Part shown: positions 19,873 to 31,773 of the stretch, piece after piece
How the letters are laid out: the number at the start of each line of letters is the position of its first letter
Numbering within the stretch: the first letter of the stretch is position 1
From: Eutreptiella sp. 'Long Island Sound 2002'
Taxonomy: Eukaryota; Euglenozoa; Euglenophyceae; Eutreptiales; Eutreptiaceae
Length of the DNA: 64,000 nt
Assembly: GCA_964036045.1 (NCBI GenBank)
Contig: OZ038382.1
Coordinates: forward strand, 117,543,429 to 117,607,428
Reading direction: 5' to 3'
Notes under the pieces: model-generated
Seen by the model: only the letters and a program-made list of their open reading frames with translations
Databases searched by the model: none
What the model was told of the DNA's origin: nothing
Position numbers and translations under genes: made by a program

Positions 19873-20752
19873 CGCGCAAGAATTTTAGCAATGTCGGTTG
19901 ACAGATTACGACTACCTCTTGGCAAGTCGTAGGCAAGGCACCAAAATTTCTATCAAACAACTCCACAGTCTTCCGCAACGGAGGGTGGCCATAAGAATGT
20001 ATTGCCACCACCACGTCTTCAAAAAGAGCTGTAGGGCACACAAGCTTTCCCTTGAACCAAATCTTTTTTTCGTCATCGTCCCACCTCATACCGTAATCAC
20101 AATAATTTTGGTTTGAGATGACTGGATCAGACTCAAAGTCCCAGTCAGGAACTTCATCCTGACAATGCTCAGTCCAATGCTCATAGAGAATTTCGGACTG
20201 AGGTTGTATGTTCACCTTGGACACGGCACAAATGAGTCCTTCTGACTCCGGCCAATACAACAAATGACTCATCCAAGCTTGAAGATGGGCTGCATAGCCA
20301 GAAACAGTCTCACTGGACCAATTAGCTACACATCCCTTTACAGAAGCAATAGATGCAGCAAGCTCATTTATCTCTTTGTCCTGTTGGTCCTGAATGTGCT
20401 GAGAACTGTCGTGGAAACACTGAAGAATGGAGAAGCAAGGTTGTACCCAAGCTTGATGAGCACTGAAAGCCTGCACCGTGGCATATCCAAGCCATTGGAG
20501 AGTTAAGACGGCCCCCACGGCAGTGATGGCATTGAGAAGTCCTGTATCCCACTGGACTTGCGTGTCTCTAGCCCGCTGGGCTAAAACAATTTCTTCCCTT
20601 TCCTCGAGTTCACGTTCTTGCTTCATGACCCCCCTTTTGATCGGCATCACTGCTGTGAAAATTGGTGTCATCCGCCAATCCGGTCGCATATGCCCACCGG
20701 GACAACCCATCGGCGACGCTGTTGTCCTTGCCGGGTTTGTACACCACTTCAA
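19873..20752 (-). pseudogene. Pre-integrase spacer and H2C2 zinc finger of element D
   Basis: The spacer begins in one frame after RNase H (ERELEEREEIVLAQRARD, charged and helical), passes a hydrophobic stretch (AITAVGAVLTLQWLGYATV) and ends with VVAIHSYGHPPLRKTVELF, the His half of the H-x3-H-x..-C-x2-C finger. The Cys half (ILARCHQCQ) is in another frame at about 19873-19925, so a frameshift lies between them. A ~130-residue insert with a hydrophobic segment is unusual between RNase H and integrase. Confidence 0.65.
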
Positions 20753-21640
20753 TGTGGTACCGCCTTACAAATTCGTACCACCGGCCACGCCTTCTGAAAT
20801 GCCCTGAGAGGGTACAAAGATCTTCTTTGTACCAACTCCCAAGGACTTGTGGTCGGTGTACACGGTGACTTTTTGTCCCCCAATCCAACTTATAAAGTTT
20901 AGCAAGCAAGAGACTAATGCATAAGTCTCTTGCTCGCGGGTGCTCCAAGCTCTTTGTCCCTTCGATTCCTTGCCTTCAAGCTTGCGGTGGAAAAAAGCGC
21001 AAGGCTTCCCCTCCCCTTCGGGGTTTTGTTGTTCCAGGACAGCACCGACTTCATGGTGGCATGCATCCACATGGATGCGATATTCACCGTCGGGTGATGG
21101 TATGTACAACTCAAACTCAGCATTGAGTGCTTCCTTCAACTGAAGAACAGCAGACTCCATCTCGGGCGTCCACTGGATACAATTACGCTCCCTTGGTACC
21201 CTAAAACGTCCCTTACGACCACCTACCCCGGGGACACGCTCATACTTACCTTGCAGTGACGTCATCGATGGGGCTGCAATATTGGAAAAATTTCTTATGT
21301 AAATTAAATACCAATTTACAACCCCCAAGAATCCCTTCATCTGCTTTGGGGTTTTAGGCGTGGGCCAATTGCGTACCGCATCCACCTTGGAAGGGGCGGC
21401 ACTACGCATTCCCCCTTGCAAAACATGCCCACAATACTTGATTTTCTCCAAAAAAAGATGACATTTCTCAAAGCGAACTTTGAGATGGCATTCCTCAAAC
21501 CTCTCAAATAATTTATCCACGTTTTGTAAGTGGTCTTCGAGGTATGCCTTTGAATCAAGTATTTTGCCCTTACCACAAAGCTTGAGTCGTGTCCCCGTGA
21601 GTAAATCATCGATGTAAATGGGTGTGTGGCTGTAGCGACT
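20610..21640 (-). pseudogene. RT catalytic box, connection and RNase H of element D
   Basis: The frame opens with the RT catalytic box PIYIDDLLTG (near 21620) and continues through FEKCHLFLEKIKYCGHVL, MKGFLGVVNWYLIYIRNFSNIAAPS (connection), YRIHVDACHHEVGAVLEQ (RNase H first Asp), REQETYALVSCLLNF and VTVYTDHKSLG. A frame change near 20860 leads to the end of RNase H (YHIEVVYKPGKDNSVADGLSRWAY). The canonical TDAS of RNase H reads VDAC here. Motif order is that of Ty3/gypsy pol. Confidence 0.85.
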
Positions 21641-22265
21641 TCAAACAATCACTTACCATTCTCTGGATAGCTTGGGGTCCTACCTTCACCCCCATAGGTA
21701 GGACCCTCCACTCAAATACCCCAAAAGGAGTACACAAGGCAGTGTTTTGCCTACTGCACTCACTTAGAGGCATTTGGTGGAACCCATCCTCGAGGTCGAG
21801 GAGGGTCCAGAGCTGGTTCCCAGCCTGTTTGACAAACAAGTCCTTGGTTACCGGCACGTACCGATAATCAATGACAAGTCGCCATTTATTTGTGCCAGGC
21901 TTTGGCACAAGAAACCCCCGGCTGACCCAATGGGATTGGCTGGGCACTATCCAGCCCTTTTATTGAAACTCTTTTCTTTTTTCACGTCTGGCCTCCTCCC
22001 TAAGGGCAACTGCACGAATGCGCTTGTCATCCTTCGGCTTAGCATCCGGAATGGGCTTCAAGACACAGATCCCATTCAGACCCCGTTTGTCCATATTTTT
22101 TTCAATCTCCGACCAATGATTACCTCCTTCCTTGAACACGGTATCTTTGAACGGGTTGTAAATCTAAACCCTATAATCTTGGCAATGTGGATGTTCAGCA
22201 TCCGCCTCAATCACAGAACGCACACACCTATCCCTCGTCCTGAAAATGGTAACTGGATCACCTGA
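21606..22265 (-). pseudogene. RT N-terminal part and upstream linker of element D
   Basis: RT fingers and palm A motif are present: VSRGFLVPKPGTNKWRLVIDYR, LWTLLDLEDGFHQMPL and FEWRVLPMGVKVGPQAIQRMV. The frame stops at 21606, one base out of register with the YIDD box. Upstream a TAA near 21957 separates it from REEARREKRKEFQ and the linker that should join protease to RT. No protease active site could be found to the right, so the 5' half of the element is lost or too decayed. Confidence 0.8.
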
Positions 22266-22556
22266 GATACGTGAAAAAGGCAAAGGGCCATCATTTGCCT
22301 TGAAAGACAGAGTTTGAGACTCCTATGAAGTCAACTCGCTGGGAGAGGCATTCTGTAAACCTTTACTGCAATCAGAGATCCTGTCTTGAAGTCAGACCTT
22401 TTTTGTTCTCGGATGCACAAACGAGACCTTTGAAATTCGGGGCTCACACACTTCAGGAAGATCAGGGGAAGCGAGAGGACTACCACAGTTTGTTCAATGC
22501 ATACTCTTTCAACCAGTCGATCCAGAGATTGCTTTTGTCCTGAGCTCTTAAGTCGG

Positions 22557-22668
22557 TAATGGAATCATTTTCTTGAGACAGGACTGTTGAGCAAGGGAGA
22601 ATGGTATCGACAATGGAATCATATTCTTGAGACATGAGTGCTGAGCGAGGGAGAATGGAATTTAGAAT
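22557..22668. repeat. Two-copy ~56-bp tandem repeat
   Basis: The unit starting AATGGAATCATTTTCTTGAG near 22558 is repeated from about 22612 with substitutions, and a third partial copy (AATGGAATCA) follows. It lies upstream of element D in its reading direction and might be part of its 5' LTR, but this could not be verified. Confidence 0.7.
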
Positions 22669-22894
22669 GGAATCAGGCGGCAAGGGTATAAGCCCTCTAG
22701 CCGCCGCTGAGACACGCTGCACCTTCCACGCTTTCCGACTCATCCCTACGGGTCTGCGAAGAAAATAGAAAACCAAGAAAAAGACGCACAGCCGGAAAAA
22801 ATAACGTGCAAAATCGATTTTTCCGACCTCAGAAACCCCCAGAAATATTTTTACGCCGCTGTTTGGCGAGGTCGCAAAATTCAGGACACCCACA

Positions 22895-25280
22895 GAAAAA
22901 GAAGGACAACAGAGTCGCGACGGCGACGAAGTTGAGCGTTGCTTGCCCCAAAACACCTAGCAAAGTGCGTGTCCTAGGCGCTAGGGACTTGTGCGCGCTC
23001 CAACAACAAAGAAGATGGTTAGAGGCGAGAATAGCACAAAAGAGCCGCCAAGACGGGAAAGCGGAACGTTGCGTGCCCCAAATCACATAGCAAAGTGCAT
23101 GCAGTAGGAATAGGGGACTTGTGCGCGCCCCAACACCAATAAGAAAAACAAAACAACGAGACAACATAGGGTAGGCGCCACGTGAACATGCCGGCCGCCG
23201 AAACAAGTATGTTATATGTTATACGATGCGCCACGCTGCCACACGACGAAAGGGAGCCGAGGTGCGCAACGCACGAGGGAAAGGACACAACGGCCACACC
23301 GCCACCAACGAAAAGGCAAGCCCGCTAACATCCCCCGCATGCATAGGACGAGGACGCCATGAGACAAGCAAGGTCAAGGTGTGTGAAAGCATCAAGGGGA
23401 AGAGACCCCCCCAACGCAAAGCGGCACACAAAAAAACAGGGAAACCATGAAACACCATGACTTAAACACACACAAGAGGTATGCCCATGCACGCACACGC
23501 CATGAGAGCCGCCGCAAGCACGCCAAGGTATAAACAACCTGCCGCCGAACAAACCGACGCCACGAGCACCGCGCCGCCGCTCAACCGCCCACGTATGCAT
23601 TCTATAATCTCTTTACTCTAGGCCGCCCGCACGGAAAGAAGCATGGTATGAGGGACACCCGCACGGAACCGAAAGGAGGGAACCACACGCCGCCGGAGAG
23701 CACACCACCGCGACCACAAACACACATACCAGAGACCCAAGGGCACACGAAGAGCAAGAGGTATACCCGCACACGCAAGGGCCCGACAAACGCCGCAAGC
23801 GCCAAAAGGTATGGGTAAAAAAAACAAAAAAGTACACGCAAAGGGCCGCTGCTAATGGAGACGCAAGCGAACCGCGGCGCCAACGCGCCCACCGACCAAG
23901 CAACGAGGCAACCACCCCCTTCTCCTCCTATCTCACTCTATAGGGTGCCGGCGCCGAGGAAAATGTGGACACCGCCAATAAACACACAAAGAGCAAAAGG
24001 CCGCCAACACCGCGGAACGGAACATGAGTGGTATGAGGGAATACCTAATGGGCAGCCCAAGCGGAAAGAAGTGATCGTATGAAACCAGGAAACCACGAAA
24101 CCGGAAGAAGGGAGCCACACGCTACCGGGGAGCACACACCACCGCCACCAAAGACACAAATCACAAGCCCGAGGGCACAAAAAGGGCAAGTGGTACGCCC
24201 ACACGCGCAAGCACGCACAAGCAAGGTATGGAGAGACCCGAGCCCGCCGCCGCAAACAACACAAGGAAGGAAGGGCCAAGGACAGACTAAAAGAACGAAG
24301 CGCACAACGCCGCAACGCCAGCGCACCCGCCGACCGAACAAATGTCATGAAAACCACCCTCCTCCCTCGCTCTGTAGGCCAACAACAAGAGAGGAAGCCG
24401 CCAACGCCTAAAAGTGGACACCGCCAACGACCAAATGAAGAACAAGAGGCCGCCACCGCCACGGAGCAAAAGTGGTATGAGGGAATACCCAGGGGCAGCC
24501 CAAACGAAAAGCAATGAGGATGGTATGAATGGTATGGATGCCCACATGCGCAAGCATACACAAGCAAGGTATGGAGATATGGCGAAGGAGCACGAACCAG
24601 CCGCCGCAAACGTGACGAGGAAGGGAGGACCAAGGATGGACAACGAGAGCGAAGTACACAACGCCACCCTCCTCCCTCTCTCTATAGGCCATCAATGCGG
24701 GTCAAGGAGTGGGAACACAACAAACAGGTCTGTTCTCGCAAGCGCAACGCAACCGCCACCGCCGCGGACAAGCACACCATGGTATGGCACGAAGGGTGAG
24801 GAGAGTGCGCGCACACGTAGACACAAGTGCGAAGACAGGTATGTTATACGCCGCGCAATGGAGAACGCAGCCGCAACGAACATGGTGCCAACGTGGGTAC
24901 AGTATGTTACATGATGACCGCGCCCAGCCGCCGAAGGCCCACATACCCCCATCCTTCCTTTGTCTCACAGGGCCCAACGGGAGAGAACGACGAGCCGGCA
25001 AGGAAAAAGACCGAGACACGCACCAGAGCGGAGGCAGGGAAAAAGTGCAAGCCAAGGAGAAGGGTAGAGGAAAGAGTAAAAAGCATCGAAGCCACGAAAG
25101 AAACAGGGGATAGCCAGCAGCCGAGCAAGGGACACGCGCAGGGAAGGGGGCACGGCTGGCACACAGCGAGCACAACACCGCACCGAAGCATCGGAGAGGG
25201 GTGCACCAGAGGGACAAGAGAAAAGCGGTGCCGCGCACCACGACACGCACGGCACAGACACAACACACACCGCACACACC
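22895..25280. repeat. Old diverged tandem repeats, no gene
   Basis: At 22937-23013 and 23067-23143 two ~77-bp blocks match strongly (TAGCAAAGTGC, GGGGACTTGTGCGCGC), giving a ~130-bp period. From ~23250 to 24930 a longer unit recurs with a landmark of CTCTNTAGG after a pyrimidine-rich run near 23620, 23936, 24373 and 24680, so units of roughly 300-440 bp. They also share CACACGCAAGCACGCACAAG-like and CAAGGTATGGAGA phrases. Open frames here appear on both strands and are compositional. Confidence 0.65.
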
Positions 25281-28200
25281 AACACCCGCGCCCACAGCAC
25301 GAGGCCAGCGAGCCCCAGCAGCCCGCCCAGAGGGCGGGCAGCCGGGGGAGGGAGAGCGCCTGACCCCAGACGCCCCTCACAATGGCGGACGGCAACGCCC
25401 CCAGGGACGCCCTACCGCCAGCCCCACGGCGCGCAACGCCGGCCCGCAAGGGCGCGCGCCGTGGGGCCGGTACAGAGTCCCCACGCCCGCACCGACCGCA
25501 CCCGGGACACACGGGTCGCGGAACCCTGGCTGCCCACTCCAGAGGACGGGCGGCTGGGGGAGGGACAGCGCCTGACACCAGACGCCCCTCACAACGGTGG
25601 CAGGCCAGCCCCCCTGGGGACGGCCCCCCACCACCCCCGCGGCACGCAGCCCCCACAGGGCATGCAAGCCAAGGGGACAGTGTTGGGCCCCCACACCCAC
25701 ACACCCGCGCCCACAGCACGTTGGTGGCGGACACCAACAGCCCGCCCAGTAGGCGGGCAGTCGGGAGAGGGACAGCGCCTGACCTCAGACGCCCCTCACA
25801 ATGGTGGAAGGCACCCCCCCCGGGGACGCCCTTCCGCCACCCCCACAGCGAGCAACGCCAGCCCGCAAGGGCGCACGCTGTGGGGCCGGTGCTGGGTCCC
25901 CACGCCCGCACCGACCGCACCCGGGACACACGGGGCGCGGAACCCCGGCTGCCCGCTCCAGAGGACGGGCGGCCGGGGAAGGGACAGCGCCTGACAGCAG
26001 ATGCCCCTCACAACGGTGGCAGGCCACCCCCCCCGGGGACGGCCCCCCACCATCCCCGCGGCACGCAGCCCCCACAGGGCATGCAGGCCAAGGGGACAGT
26101 GTCGGGCCCCCACACCCACACACCCGCGCCCACAGCACGTGGGTGGCGGACCCAAACAGCCCGCCCAGTGGGCGGACAGTCGGGGGAGGGACAGTGCCTG
26201 ACCTCAGACGCCCCTCACAATGGTGGAAGGCACACCCCCCGGGGACGCCCGTCCGCCACCCCCACAGCGAGCAACACCGGCCCGCAAGGGCGCACGCTGT
26301 GGGGCCGCCGCTGGGTCCCCACGCCCGCACCGACCGCACCGGGACACACGGGGCGCGGAACCCCGGCCACCCGCTCCAGAGGACGGGCGGCCGGGGGAGG
26401 GACAGCGCCTGACACCAGACGCCCCTCACAACGGTGGCAGCCCACCCCCCCCGGGGACGGCCCCCTACAACCACCCCCGTGGCATGCGGCCCCCGCAGGG
26501 CATGCAGGCCACGGGGACAGTGTTGGGCCCCCACACCCACACACCCGCGCACACAGCACGTGGGTGGCGGACCCCAACAGCCCGCCCAGTGGGCGGGCAG
26601 TCGGGGGAGGGACAGCGCCTGACCTCAGACACCCCTCACAACGGTGGCAGGCCACCCCCCCTGGGGACGGCCCCCCACCACCACCCCCGTGGCACGCAGC
26701 CCCCGCAGGGCATGCAGGCCAAGGGGACAGTGTTGGGCCCCCACAGCAACACTGCCGCGCCCACGGCACGTGGGTGGCGGACCCCAACAGCCCGCCCAGT
26801 GGGCGGGCAGTCGGGGGAGGGACAGCGCTTGACGTCAGACGCCCCTCACAATGGTGGTAGGCACCCGCCCCGGGGACGCCCTTCCGCCGGCCCCACAGCA
26901 AGCAACGCCGGCCCGCAAGGGGCACGCTGTGGGGCCGGTGCTGGGTCCCCACGCCCGCAGCGACCGGACCCGGGACACACGGGTCGCGGAACTCTGGCTA
27001 CCCGCTCCAGAGGACGGGCGGCCGGGGGAGGGACAGCGCCTGACACCAGACGCCCCTCACAATGGTGGAAGGCATGCACCCCCCCCGGGGACGGCCCCCC
27101 ACCACCCCCGCGGCACGCAGCCCCCACAGGGCATGCAGGCCAGGGGGACAGTGTTGGGCCCCCACACCCACACACTCGCGCCCACAGCACGTGGGTGGCG
27201 GACCCCAACAGCCCCCCAGTGGGCGGGCAGTCGATGGAGGGACAGCGCTTGACCTCAGACGCCCCTCACAATGGTGGAAGACACCCCCCCCGGGGGCGCC
27301 CGTCCGCCACCTCCACAGCGAGCAACGCCGGCCTGCAAGGGCGCACGCTGTGGGGCCGATGCTGGGTCCCCACGCCCGCACCGACGGCAACCGGGACACA
27401 CGGGTCACGGAACCCCGGGTGCCCGCCCCAGAGGACGGGCGGCCGGGGGAGGGACAGCGCCTGACACCAGACGCCCCTCACAATGGTGGAATAAAGGCAC
27501 CCCCCCCCCGGTGACGCCCTTCTGCCACCCCCACAGCGAGCAACGCCAGCCCGCAAGGGCGCACGCTGTGGGGCCGGTGCTGGGTCTCCACGCCCGCACC
27601 GACCGCACCCGGGACACACGGGTCACGGAACCCTGGCTGCCCGCTCCAGAGGACGGGCGGCCGGGGGAGGGACAGCGCCTGACACCAGACGCCCCTCACA
27701 ACGGTGGCAGGCCACCCCCCCCGGGGACGGTCCCCTACCAGCCCCGGGGCACGCAGCCCCCACAGGGCAAACAGGCCAAGGGGACAGTGTTGGGCCCCCA
27801 CACCCACACACCCGCGCCCATAGCACGTGGGTGGCGGACCCACAAAGCCCGCCCAGTGGGCAGGCAGTCGGCGGAGGAACAGCGCCGGACCTCAGACGCC
27901 CCTCGCAATGGTGGAAGGCAGCCCCCCCGGGGACGCTCTTCCGCCACCCCCACAGCGAGCAACGCCGACCCTCAAAGGCGCACGCTGTGGGGCCGGTGCT
28001 GCATCCCTATGCCCGCACCGACCGCACCCGGGACACACGGGGCGCGGAACCCCGGCTGCCCGCTCCGGAGGACGGGCGGCCGGGGGAGGGACAGCGCCTG
28101 ACAGCAGACGCCCCTCACAACGGTGGCAGGCCACCCCCCCCGGGGACAGCCCCCCACCACCCCCCCGGCACGCAGCCCCCACAGGGCATGCAGGCCAAGG

Positions 28201-31200
28201 GGACAGTGTTGGGCCCCCACACCCACACCACACCCGCGCCCACAGCACGTGAATGGCAGAACCCAACAGCCCGCCCAGTGGGCGGGCAGTCGGGGGAGGG
28301 ACAGCGCCTGACCTCAGACGCCCCTCACAATGGTTGAAGGCACACCCCCCGGGGACGCCCGTCCGCCAGCCCCACAGCGAGCAAAACTGGCCCGCAAGGG
28401 CGCACGCTGTGGGGCCGGTGCTGGGTCCCCACGCCCGCACCGACCGCACCCGGGACACACGGGGCGCGAAACCCTGGCCGCCCGCTCCAGAGGACGGGCG
28501 ACCGGGGGAGGGACAGCGCCTGACACCCGACGCCCCTCACAACCGTGGCAGGCCACCCCCCCTGGGGACGGCCCCCTACCACCACCCCGTGGCACGCAGC
28601 CCCCGCAGGGCATGCAGGCCAAGGGGACAGTGTTGGGCCCCCACACCAACACTGCCGCGCCCACAGCACGTGGGTGGCGGACCCCAACAGCCCGCCCAGT
28701 GGGTGGGCAGTCGGGGGAGGGACAGCCCTTGACCTCAGACGCCCCTCACAATGGTGAAAGGCACCCGCCCCGGGGACGCCCTTCCGCCACCCCCACAGCC
28801 AGCAACGCCGGCCCGCAAGGGCGCACGCTGTGGGGCCGGTGCTGGGTCCCCACGCCCGCACCGACCGGACCCGGGACACATGGGTCGCGGAACTCTGGCT
28901 ACCCGCTCCAGAGGACGGGCGGCCGGGGGAGGGACAGCGCCTGACACCAGACGCCCCTCACAATGGTGGAAGGCACCCCCCCCGGGGACGCCCTTCCGCC
29001 ACCCCCACAGCGAGCAACGCCGGCCCGCAAGGGCGCGCGCTGTGGGGCTATTGCTGGGTCCCCACGCCCGCACCGACCGCACCCGGGAGACACGGGTCGC
29101 GGAACCCTGGCTGCCCGCTCTAGAGAAAGGCGACCGGGGGAGGGACAGCGCCTGACACCAGACGCCCCTCACAATGGTGGAAGGCATGCACCCCCCCCTG
29201 GGGACGGCCCCCCACCATCCCCCCGGCACGCAGCCCCCACAGGGCATGCAGGCCAGGGAGACAGTGTTGGGCCCCCACACCCACCCACCCGTGCCCACAG
29301 CACGTGGGTGGCGGACCCCAACAGCCCCCCAGTGGGCGGGCAGTCGATGGAGCGACAGCGCTTGACCTCAGACGCCCCTCACACAATGGTGGAAGGCACA
29401 CCCCCCGGGGACGCCCTTCCGCCACCCCCACAGCGAGCAACGCGGGCCTGCAAGGGCGCACGCTGTGGGGCCGGTGCTGGGTCCCCACGCCCGCACCGAC
29501 GGCACCCGGGACACACGGGTCGCGGAACCCCGGCTACCCGCTCCAGGGGACGGGCGGCCGGGGGAGGGACAGCGCCTGATACCAGACGCCCCTCACAACG
29601 TTGGCAGGCCAGCCCCCCCGGGGACAGCCCCCCACCACCCCCGCGGCACGCAGCCCCCACAGGGCATGCAGGCCAGGGGGACAGTGTTGGGCCCTCACAC
29701 CCACACACCGGCGCCCACAGCATGTGGGTGACGGACCCCAACAGCCCGCCCAGTCGGCGGGCAGTCAGGGGAGGGACAGCGCCCTACCTCAGACGCCCCT
29801 CACAATGGTGGAAGGCACCCCCCCCGGGGACGCCCTTCCGCCACCCCCACAGCGAGCAACGCCGGCCCGCAAGGGCGCACGCTGTGGGGCCGGTGCTGGG
29901 TCCCCACGCCCGCACCGACCGCACCCAGGACACACGGGGCGCGCAACCCCGGCTGCCCGCTCCAGAGGACGGGCGGCCGGGGGAGGGACAGCGCCTGACA
30001 CCAGACGCCCCTCACAACGGTGGCAGGCCACCCCCCCCGGGGACGGCCCCCCACCACCCCCACGGCACGCAGCCCCCACAGGGCATGCAGGCCAAGGGGA
30101 CAGTGTTGGGCCCCCACACCCACACACCCGCGCCCCGAGCACGTGGGTGGCGGACCCCAACAGCCCGCCCAGTGGGTGGGCAGTTGGGGGAGGGGGAGCG
30201 CCTGACCTCAGACGCCCCTCACAACGGTGGAAGGCACCCCCCCTGGGGATGCCCTTCCGCCACCCCCACAGCGAGCAACGCCGGCCCGCAAGGGCGCACG
30301 CTGTGGGGCCGATGGTGGGTCCCCACGCCCGCACTGACCGCACCCGCGACACAAGGGTCGCGGAACCCCGGGTGCCCGCCCCAGAGGACGGGCGGCCGGG
30401 GGAGGGACAGCGCCTGACACCAGACGCTCCTCACAACGGTGGCAGGCCACCCCCCCGGGGCAGCCCCCGACCACTTCCGCGGCATGCAGCCCCCACAGGG
30501 CATGCAGGCCAAGGGGGCAGTGTTGGGCCCCCACACCCACACACCGGCGCCAACAGCACGTGGGTGGCGGACCCCAACAGCCCGCCCAGTGGGCGGGCAG
30601 TCGGGGGAGGGGGAGCGCCTGACCTCAGACGCCCCTAACAACTGTGGGAGGCACCCCCCCCGGGGACGCCCTTCCGCCACCCCCACAGCGAGCAACGCCA
30701 GCCCGCAAGGGCGCACGCTGTGGAGCCGGTGCTGGGTCCCCAAGCCCGCACCGAACGCAGGCGGGACACACGGGTCACGGAACCCCGGCTGCCCGCCCCA
30801 GAGGACGGGCGGCCGGGGGAGGGACAGCGCCTGACACCAGACGCCCCTCACAACGGTGGCAAGCCACCCCCCCCTGGGACGGCCCCCCACCATCCCCGCG
30901 GCACGCAGCCCCCACAGGGCATGCACTCCCAGGGGACAGTGTTGGGCCCCCACACCCACACACCTGCGCCCACAGCACGTGGGTGGCGGACCCCAACAGC
31001 CCGCCCAGTGGGCGGGCAGTCGGGGGAGGGGGAGCGCCTGACCTCAGACGCCCCTGACAGCGGTGGAAGGCACCCCCCCCGGGGACGCCCTTCCGCCACC
31101 CCCACAGCGAGCAACTCCGGCCCGCAAGGGCGCACACTGTGGAACCGGTGCTGGGCCCCCACGCCCACACCGACCGCACCCGAAACACACGGGTCGCGGT

Positions 31201-31340
31201 ACTCCGGCTGCCCGCCCCAGAGGATGGGCGGTTGGGGGAGGGACGGCGCCTGACACCAGACGCCCCTCACAACAGTGGCAGCCAGCCCCCCCCCCAGGGG
31301 ACGGCCCCCCGCCAGCCCCGCGGCACGCAGCCCCCACAGG
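25280..31340 (+). repeat. GC-rich satellite of two alternating ~210-bp monomers
   Basis: About 29 monomers in head-to-tail array, each marked by GACGCCCCTCACAA. Two types alternate. H1 continues GTGGCAGGCC and holds GGGGACGGCCCCCCACCA and GTGGGTGGCGGACCCC. H2 continues TGGTGGAAGGCACC and holds GGGACGCCCTTCCGCC and GCACGCTGTGGGGCCGG. The H1-H2 dimer is ~420 bp. Homotypic doublets break the alternation: H1-H1 near 26427/26634, H2-H2 near 27266/27477 and 28745/28957. A block near 26.5-27.5 kb shares private variants with one near 28.5-29.6 kb, pointing to a larger duplication. The dimer length is a multiple of three, which explains long frames on both strands; I do not regard them as genes. Confidence 0.95.
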
Positions 31341-31773
31341 GCGTGCAGGCCAAGCCAGGTAGGGGGGAACCCGGACCGGACCGCCCCCCCCCCCAAGCAC
31401 GCCAAACGGAGCAAGGGACCGGGGCAGGACACGCGGAGGGGCACGGACCACGTGGAACGGCCCTACCAGCGCCCAGTGCCGGGACCGCGCGAGGTGCGCA
31501 CGCCACACCACCCAGGAGGGGGGGGGAGCGGACGCCGCGGGAGCGCTAGCGCACACACAGGCAAAGGGCACGCGAGGACTACCAGAAGGGCAACCGGACC
31601 GAGCTCGCGGAACGCACAGACCGTGTGGAATGGCGTAGCAGCGAGCGAGGGTAAGGGACACCCGGACGGGATGGCCCGCCACAAGCAGCGCGGGACACGC
31701 GGGGCGGGAAGGCAGAAACGGGAGAGACACAACACCAGGTACCGGCCCGAGCCCCCCGAACCGGCCGCGAGCG
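31341..31773 (+). repeat. GC-rich block shared with the insert in element B
   Basis: From AGCCAGGTAGGGGGGAACCC onward this block matches about 46883-47294 closely over its length (shared landmarks AGGGACCGGGGCAGGACACG, AACGGCCCTACCAGCGCCCA, CACCAGAAGGGCAACCGGAC or near variants). Here it is joined to the satellite on its left and cut on its right by the LTR of element A; in the B insert it continues for another ~430 bp. It is therefore a copy of a mobile or dispersed repeat whose right part was displaced by A. Confidence 0.85.

Larger units (their letters stand above)
18794..22265 (-). mobile_element. Element D: decayed chromodomain Ty3/gypsy retrotransposon
   Basis: The minus strand reads, in order, a pre-RT segment, RT, RNase H, a long spacer, integrase zinc finger, DDE core and chromodomain. 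Gag and protease are missing or unrecognisable to the right of 22265. Frame changes occur before the RT catalytic box, near the end of RNase H and inside the H2C2 finger, so this is a defective copy. The chromodomain makes it a chromovirus. It is not the same family as A, B or C: there is no Dam-like domain in what remains, and a large spacer lies between RNase H and integrase. Confidence 0.88.

Noticed and set aside
25382-31057. Very long Pro/Gly/Arg-rich ORFs on both strands as genes
   Set aside because: They follow the satellite period, are open on both strands at once, and lack any domain; explained by GC-rich, stop-poor repeats of a length divisible by three.
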